Of a DNA stretch of 64,000 nt, positions 56,831 to 64,000 are shown piece by piece (position 1 is the stretch's first letter; each line of letters begins with the position of its first letter). The notes under the pieces are model-generated. The model saw only the letters and a list, made by a program, of their open reading frames with translations. It was not told where the DNA came from and did not search any database. Made by a program: the position numbers and the translations under genes. The stretch covers positions 248,001-312,000 of the forward strand of contig NW_020312763.1 of the NCBI RefSeq assembly GCF_002999335.1, read 5' to 3'. The stretch is from Cyclospora cayetanensis. Taxonomy: Eukaryota > Apicomplexa > Conoidasida > Eucoccidiorida > Eimeriidae.

Positions 56831-59800
56831 TCAGCCTCTGAGGTCAACATCAGCAGGTCTTCCAGTAGTGGTGGGCTGCGGCATAAGCCTGACACCCTCA
56901 ATGCGGATAAAGACGCGCTGGATCCCTCGATCAAATTCAACATTGAAGGAAGCACAGATTCTCCTTTTAAACTTTTCGGTGTTTGGGGTGAAAGTACCCC
57001 CAGCATACTCTAACAAGAACGCCATAGAGGCATCCGAGCTGCAGAAGGAGATGCAACAATGCGAACCACGTGGAGGAAACACAAGAACGCGCTCGATTCC
57101 GCAGATGCCGAGGTCGCCAGTCAAGACCGTCTTTAGCTGAACGAAGCAAACACAGAAAAGGCACATGGCGGCTCGCTGCACATCGTACACAATCCGTAGC
57201 CTAATCCTCCACCCCTTACAATGTGCGAAATGCGTAATTCAGTGCATGCCCAGTCACATCGAACAGATTTCGTTCATTAGCGACTTTCACGCCTTCCTGT
57301 CTGCCTGGCCATTTTTCTACCTACCTTCTCTTCGGCGGCCTCCTTTCCGGAGAGTGTGTGCGCCCTCGCAGCTCTCGGGATCCAGGAGACAAAAACCGTT
57401 CTCTCAAAAGCCTCTGGTGAGACACCTTGAACACCAGGAACGCCCATCAGCCCCTTCTCGGTCTGAACTGCAGCGGCCTGCCCATCCCGCGGCTGCTGCT
57501 TATGCTTGTGCTGCTGCTGTTGCTGCTGTTGTTGCTCGAACTGTTGCTGCAGCTGCAAGGCGGGCTGCAAAGGGAAGGAGGTAAGCGGCGTGATGCACGC
57601 GAGGCCCCCCGAACCCGGCAACAACTGGCCTCCCTTTGAGGCACTGCGCCCCGCGGCTCCCGTGGCGCTTGTGCTGGACGTTCCCTGCCTCGACTTCTTC
57701 TTCTTCCTGCTCCTCCTTTGCCTCTGTCCGGGATGGTGGAGTGCTGGAGGCCATCCTGACACATCGGAGGCGCTGTGGAGGCCTACCAGCCCCCCATCAA
57801 CTCGCAAACTCGACACCAGCTGCGACACGGCATCCTCCGGGCAGTCCGCTGGGCCTCTAGAGAGAGCGTCGCCGCAGTCAGGCACGCCTTCTCTCAGCTG
57901 ACCAGAGAGTCCGACCCCCCGTCCTGCCGCCATCGCCATTTCTGATTTAAACATCGCGGGCAGACGGCCTAAAACGCTCCTGCTCTGCTGCTCTGGGCTG
58001 CCAGGAAGCCCTCCATGAAGCCGTCCCACAATGCTCCTAAGACCTGCTTGTGCTGAGAGGGGGGCGGGTGCGAGGTTTCCTGCCCCAAAGCCTGCGTCGA
58101 ATGCCTTGATGCCTCTATTGCCGAAATCCAACTCCTGCAGAAGAGAGGTGACCCCACAGACCTGTGCCGACAAGGGAATCCCTCCACTTTCAGAGGCCGT
58201 CAGTGCCACAAAGACTTCAGACTCGATGATAAACGGAGAACACATCGCCGCAGAACCTGAAGAGACCGGGTGGCACGCGTCCACTCCTCCTACCCGCTTC
58301 CCTCCAGCTTCTCCGCTTTCCCCCAGAGAACCCGCCGTCTCAGCTGCCGGCGGGGGCCTCGGCCGCAACGTCAAGAAGTGCGAAAAACGACCCACTTTCT
58401 GAATACCTTCCTGAACAGAACTGCCACCCCCACTGCCAGCAACGGCAGTAACGGAGGCGGGCATACTCCTCCCGCCCCCCTCCTCGCGCTGGCTACCCCC
58501 CCCTCCCGCCACGCAGTTATCGTCGGGGCATCGAGATCCGCCCTGCCCAATCATCAACGCCCCTCTAACGGAACACGACACCCGATCGACACCCGCAACA
58601 CACACCTGAAGGCTCTCCACAGTCAACGCGAACCCCCCAAGGCAGCTCTTCAAAGCCGTCAGCTGCCGCAGCACGTCACCCGGACCTGTGCCTGCATCGA
58701 ATACGGGCTGGTCCTGCGGCGTTCGAGACCCCAGCAGCTGAGGATCCAGAAGCTGCCTGCGACTGCACCTAGGGGAATGAACACGCACTGCTAGATCCGC
58801 CAACTGCAATTGCGGACGGGGCAAGCCTCTACCGCCACCCACAGAAAACGGAACCCTCCATACGGGCCTTTCGTCAAAGATCGCATCGTACAGCAAAGAT
58901 ACAAATGCAGCTGCTTCTTCATGCAATTTCTGCAGGCCGGACGAGATCGACACAAGACGCTCCCTACGATCCCCATCCACATCGTTCTCCGAAGGAATTG
59001 GAGGCAGGGGTGCCGGACAGGCGACTCCTGCTCCTCCTCCCCCCTGACCGCCCCCCCCCACAAGAACCTCGGAAGCGAAACCCATGACGGGCATATTAGG
59101 GGCCGACTCCAGAGAGGACGCTGCTGCTCCAAGCCCCAGAGGCCCTCTCTGACTCCGCGGTTTCCGCACACGCATTTTCTCTCGCGCCACCTGTGCCACG
59201 GCAGCGAGGGCTATGGAGGGTCGCCTTCCGTCAAAATTCCCACAAGGCGCAGTGTCTTGCTGCTGCAACTGCTGCTGCTGCTGCTCATACAAAAGCGTCC
59301 CTCCTCCGCCTCCACACGCCCCTCCCGCCGCCGTCCCCGAGCCTTCTTCGCCTGCCCTCCCTACAACTCGCTGATGCGCCGTGAGGTCTTGCAAAAGGGC
59401 CTCTTGCTCAGCAGCAGCGACGCGCGCCTCGAGCGCTCCTCCCCCCCCCGCCCCTCCGCCAAATCCTAGAGCTTCGTAGCCGGGAGGCGCATGCAGATCC
59501 AAAGCAGCATGGCGCCGCAGCGCTTGGGGCCCCGCAGCCGCTCCCCACATGGAGGAGGCTTCGACCCCTGGCAACACAGGGGAGAATCCGTCAAACCCCT
59601 CGTATGAAAGGGCGCATGCAGCCGACATGCCCATACCCAGTCGAACTGCCCCCGCACTTCCGCCCCCACCGCCACTCGGGGGGCCGCCTCCACCCCCCTG
59701 AGCGCCTTGCTGTCGCTCAGCAGCACCTCCGAGAAGAGCCGCACTCTCCTCCGGTCCCGCAGGCAGAGAGGACGAGGCGCTAGGGATACCTAAAGGCGCC

Positions 59801-60222
59801 TCCCGCAGACACCTCGCCTCCCCCCCAGCCCGCAGCTTCGTGTATGCGCTATTCGCTGACGCAAGCAGCAAACTGGCAGGCAGCGAAGGAGACCCCACAA
59901 CTCCCGATGCGTCGCCCCCCTCCAGCAACCCGCGAACGCCAGCAGGGCTCGAACACATATCGCCACTGCCCCATTCGCCGAAGCTTTCCGAAATGAGGGG
60001 AGAAGCAAATGTGCACGGAGGGCACTCCGGCACCAGGGAGGATCCTCCGCCAGCAGTCGCGAGCTGCACAGGAGGGGCAGGTCGGGGAAGCGAGCCAATC
60101 ACTGCTTTAGGCGTTCTGCAGAGGCCCCCAGGAGCCACCTCCCACGACTCCGTCGCGCGGGAAGGAAAGACCACCTCAGACACAGGCATATCCCGTGATA
60201 CAGGCGAGTATCGCCTCTCCAT
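56831..60222 (-). CDS. Gly/Gln-rich protein with C-terminal RRM-like domain, 3' end unresolved
   Basis: Exon 1 runs from ATG 60222 (MERRYSPVSRD) to 57325, and exon 2 begins at 57136 in phase 0. Exon 1 encodes 966 aa: Gly-, Ala- and Pro-rich low complexity, a possibly folded part (LVSISSGLQKLHEEAAAFVS, LLYDAIFDERPVWRVPF), a basic Arg/Lys/Ser block (RRSRKKKKSR) and a Gln-rich run with HKHK. It closes with RTVFVSWIP, which resembles RRM RNP2. Exon 2 continues LKTVLTGDLGICGIERVLVF and RGSHCCISFCSSDASMAF, fitting helix 1, strand 2 and a degenerate RNP1. A single-stranded RNA-binding role is therefore inferred. The open frame continues to 56831, but a donor earlier in exon 2 and further exons are likely. 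No ATG lies upstream in frame after the nearest stop, although an upstream exon is possible. Confidence 0.55.
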
Positions 60223-61768
60223 TGGATATCGAAGGAACTCCTCGAAACCTCGGGGCTCTATCAGCAATGCACCGAAGACGCCAGACTAGATGGCCAAACT
60301 CCGTCCGCAAGTATTGCATACACACACACACACTCACTCACTCTCACAAACACTCACACACACACTCCACTGCCAAACCGGCGCGGGCAAGCAAAACGGC
60401 TGAGGCTCAAGGGGACAGCAAGGCCTCGGGCTTCACAGACTGCGCTCGAATACGCAGCGCTATGCGCTCGCCACACACCGCCGATATTAAGGAACCTAGT
60501 ACATACAAGAGCACTCCGGAGGCAGCACACAGCCAACGGGAGCGGGAAGGTACCAGCACACACACACACGCAGAGAAACAAGGATGATGAAGCCAATAGC
60601 ACATGAATGCAAAATATGTGTATTTTTGCGGACAATATATTAGTAAATATATATTCCATAGATAGATGGACATAGATAACAGGTAGAGAAACATGCAGAA
60701 CCCTACAAACCAGACACACGCGCGCTTCCAGGTTGCCTAGCGGATGCCTCGCACAGAGGCACGCACGCCCCCCGCGCGATCAATCAAAGAATGAAAGAAG
60801 CCGTTGGAAGAGGGCTGCCCTGTCACGAGAACAACCTAAGACCCTCCTCCCCCAGATACACCTGGCAGCAAGTGACGAGCACTTCGCATCAACCTCCTCT
60901 GGATCTAGACCGATGCCTAGCCTAGAACTTCGCCTCCACCGCGCTTTTGCTCGAAGGCACTCGAGAAAAGGCGCGGTGCAAGTGCAGAGGAATGAGGGGA
61001 TAGTATGACGCACAATGAAGAAATATTGGGAGGGAAGAAGGGTCCAGTGGAGACGGCACCGAATCAGAACACTCGTCCCTACGTGTGTCAAATGAATCGA
61101 ATGATGCAAACAGCACTCGTTACGGAAGAGCGAAGAACAGAGCCACTCGTGCTCTTCGATCCCTGTCTCGTACGGCAGGAAGGTAGGTGTATATAAATGA
61201 AGATCCAATACACTTCAAATGGAGCAAGCAGGCGCCGAAACTGCCGCACTGTCGCCACGTATCATAGATAGCATATATATATATATATTGTATTGTATGA
61301 TGAAAGAATATATATATACATATATAAATCTACCTATCTGCACGGCCAAAGGCTCAGTCGCATTTGATTACGCATGTACACTGCAGGCAGCTAGCTATAC
61401 GCGCAGACGGCCTTCATCATATAAACTCTACACAGTCTGAAGAGCGGTGCGTGCCGCCTCGCACTTGCGGGAGACCGTGCTCTTGCTATTTGAGAGAACG
61501 GAAAATCAGATAAGAGCAATCTTTGAATGCACATCCATTCTCGTTGGCCTCCCTTGTCCTGGCTTGCATGCGGCGGGGGAACGAGAGCTTGCAACGAGAT
61601 AGACACCCGAGATGCCGGGGTATGAGTGTTGGCTCCGGGAGAAGAGAAAGAAGCTCTAGAGCGCGAGACGCAAGCGCGCCTCGCTAGTTAGGGGGCAGGC
61701 GAGGCAAGAGCCACACGCACTGCACAATATAAGGACCAGCGCACAAGCTGCAGATATGGGTACATTGC

Positions 61769-61798
61769 AAGGGCACGCATGCATGTATGCATGCCCTT
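61769..61798. repeat. GCAT-cored inverted repeat
   Basis: AAGGGCA and its complement TGCCCTT enclose GCATGCAT GT ATGCATGC, an almost perfect nested palindrome. It is the third element in the window built from unrelated outer arms around a GCATGC core. Confidence 0.8.
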
Positions 61799-63762
61799 CC
61801 TCTACTGCGACACGAACACAGGGCAGAGGAGAAAGCAAATGAACGAATCGAGGCCGCACACGCAAACAGGCAAGCAGGGGGAGAGACAGCAACTGATGTA
61901 CCTCCTCCTTCTCCGTAGATATATATATAGTCTATATATATGTATATCTCGATGGACTGGCTTTTCCTTGCTCTTTCGGAGCACCCACAACGGCTGTGCC
62001 GCCGGCAGAAAACGCCCCAAAAGATGACGAACGCCCCGCAAACAGTATACGGCCAGAGCCAAGCCTGGAAAAATGCAGCAGGAGGTGCAACACTGGACTC
62101 CTCTACCCGCTGAAACTTCAAGGAAGTACCGGTTTGCCGATATCAAAGGCTGCTCGTCTGCTGAGGGACGCAGATCCCCACAAAGGGAGCACGCACCCAG
62201 AGAAACTTATTCAGGGCCCCCCATAAGGCGAATAAGAGAGAAAAAGAGAAGAAGAAAACACCAAGAGACCACAAACAAACAACGGAGAGTGATGCTCTTG
62301 CTGCCCATGCAGCCACCTCCCCCGCGGTTCGAGTGAGCCTACTCTACCGCCACCAGCCGCTCCACGCGTAAACGAAAAGGGCAGTCTCACTACGCGAGCT
62401 CGAAGGCGCCCTGCCGCTACACAGCTGACCTTTCTTCAAAATAATTTAAACGGAAATCGACTAAAAAACAAAAACCAATGCCTATTTGGTCCGATACGTG
62501 CATCAAATCCGCCGCGCCCAACGAGGAGGCGCCCTGGCAGTACCATAAGACGCAGGTACGCTGAGGCCCCCCGCCCTCTTCCGGCCCACAGACAGACACA
62601 GCGGCACAAGACTCAGGAAACTTGTGTATGATGTTTGCGAGCAAACAGCTCATTGCGGCTTTCTAAGGATAGCTGCGCATGCTTTCCAGCGCGTTCATCG
62701 TGCCAAAGCTACCAGCAACCTCAAGGAATTCGCAACGCACGCGCATTTGCCCCTTCAGGGCACATCACCACCTCCCAGGGGCGTACGGGCTTTGCGGCTG
62801 CTGGCTGTGTAATACGTATGCAAACGATCCTTGCGTAGAAGCTCTTATGAAAAGAAACCTCCGAGGCTTCGCCGAATTTGGTTCATGCAGACAAAGGGTT
62901 TGAACCTAAACAAAAGCTCAAAATAAGCCTCTCCGTGCCCCCGCCCGAATTGCCAGGGAGGTCTCCCGTCCTCTGCCTTCCAATTCCTGTCATAAGTCTC
63001 TGCACGCAAAAGACTGCATGAATTTGTCGTGTTCTAGGGGAGCGGTCCGCAGCTACACCAGAGCGAGAAAACCTATGCCTTGAATAGCATGCGTCCATTT
63101 CGAGGTAGCGGACAGAACCGGCAAGGGCAGTCCTACCAACGCCTCTTCTTACACGCAGCGCAGTGCACACCTGCTCTGGAAGGGGCACCGTGAAGCCCTC
63201 CAAAAGACATTTCTGGCCCCGATTACTTCTCTGCATGCTGAACGCCTGAAGACACGAATTATGTACATTAACTGTTCCGGAGGAAGAGCCCGCTCAATAG
63301 TTTCATAAATCCCTTCATAGTAAGTCTGCACTCTTCGTAGTTTTCTCCAAAATGGATAACTCCACGGGTATGTGGACACCTCGCTTCTAGAAGGTACCCG
63401 TCCATGCGTTCCTAGATGTACGCCGTCACGGATGCTCTGCCGGATCACCTCGCCGCATCAGAGCTCACCTTGGCGCTTGTGTAATTAGGAGTTCTGTGCT
63501 TTCCGCTTTTTGTAAGGCGACTTCGCTCATCGCAAGGCTGGGTTCCCATTCGTGAAATTGCGTCAGGAAATGTGACGAGGGGCGCGGCATGCAGTGTGTA
63601 ACACTCCGTGTGAGGTCTCTCTGTGCGGAAACACGTCCTTCCGGAGTCAATGCAAACCTAATGGAGTATCATGAAGCGTCCTGCTTTCAAAGGAACGTCA
63701 CCGTTTTCTTCCCTTGCCCCTCAGGGGCCTGCCATGAGTGGAGAGGTGCAGCTCAGCTGCTG

Positions 63763-63835
63763 GTAACTGCACCACCCTCTAAGCACTCCGAGCGTTTACA
63801 CTTAGTTGCCCGCAGCATTTACTGCCTGCACACGT
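63763..63835 (+). repeat. Interspersed repeat, copy 6
   Basis: Reads AACTGCACCACCCTCTAAGC, then ACTCCGAGCGTTTACACTT and GCCCGCAGCATTTACTGCC. Order and spacing of the shared blocks match the other copies, with more substitutions. Confidence 0.55.
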
Positions 63836-64000
63836 GCACAAGGCTAAGTCTTCAGCGCATTGAGCGAACGCAGTTGCAAAATATATATATTGGGAGCTGA
63901 GATCCTGCGCAGGCTAATGTATATGAGTTCTTACTTAAATTTAGCCACTGCAGTAGGAAGAGCCCAACTATACCTTCGCCTCACAGCTTGCCTCCTTCCT

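Larger units (their letters stand above)
60223..64000. other. No supported gene
   Basis: Contains CA-rich and TA-rich microsatellites (60320-60365, 61270-61330, 61915-61945), a GCAT-cored inverted repeat and one interspersed repeat copy. Two minus-strand stretches look mildly protein-like (near 61990-62110 and 63250-63400), but neither has a good start, a splice partner or a family. Confidence 0.55.

Noticed and set aside
61684..62121. Single-helix small protein (AWLWPYTVCGAFVIFWGVF) resembling a mitochondrial complex subunit
   Set aside because: The frame begins at TTG, runs into a TA microsatellite, and no second exon could be joined.
63149..63448. Protein-like stretch WRKLRRVQTYYEGIYETIER on the minus strand
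   Set aside because: Short, no ATG, a stop just upstream, no partner exon and no recognised family.
1..64000. tRNA, rRNA, telomeric TTTAGGG arrays, retrotransposon polymerase frames, viral genes
   Set aside because: Looked for on both strands; no cloverleaf, no telomere-type heptamer array, and no reverse transcriptase or integrase motif seen.

Overview
The window is nuclear DNA of an apicomplexan, most likely a coccidian of the genus Eimeria. The evidence is multi-exon genes with GT-AG introns, protein families of eukaryotic type, and coding sequence loaded with CAG-derived runs of Gln, Ala and Ser alternating with stretches that have none. That banding matches the published description of Eimeria chromosomes as repeat-rich and repeat-poor segments. 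The genus is inferred, not proven.

Layout. 1-22 kb is repeat-rich: a prolyl-oligopeptidase/oligopeptidase B-like enzyme (minus), divergent from a DPH2 diphthamide synthesis protein (plus), then a gene-poor stretch, a Gln-rich coiled-coil protein (plus) and the mRNA decapping enzyme DCP2 (minus). 22-26.6 kb is gene-poor and almost free of CAG runs. 26.6-46.2 kb holds well-conserved genes with few amino-acid runs: an aquaporin-like channel with a very long N-terminal tail (minus), divergent from prefoldin subunit 4 (plus), then a ten-exon SPB1/FTSJ3 rRNA methyltransferase (plus) and a seven-exon TMEM87/GPR107-type (GOST family) Golgi membrane protein (plus). 47-49 kb has a small unknown protein and a doubtful reading frame. 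49-53 kb is gene-poor. 53-60.3 kb has an unknown three-helix membrane protein and a Gly/Gln-rich protein that ends in an RRM-like domain (both minus). 60.3-64 kb has no gene I can support.

The genes are independent housekeeping functions with no operon logic. Several touch RNA and translation: DPH2 modifies eEF2, SPB1 methylates pre-rRNA, DCP2 decaps mRNA, and one protein carries an RRM. Exon joins were worked out by hand from splice signals, phase and family continuity. For the peptidase, DCP2, aquaporin, prefoldin, SPB1 and TMEM87 genes the proposed exons keep frame and sum to whole codons.

Most notable non-genic structure: a diverged interspersed repeat seen six times, a perfect 58-bp palindrome with a TGCATGCA core, a perfect 17-bp intronic hairpin, a 102-bp nested hairpin between two divergent genes, and an 18-bp tandem array filling a peptidase intron. 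No exotic new system is evident. The unusual items are the non-canonical aquaporin pore motif and these repeat families.
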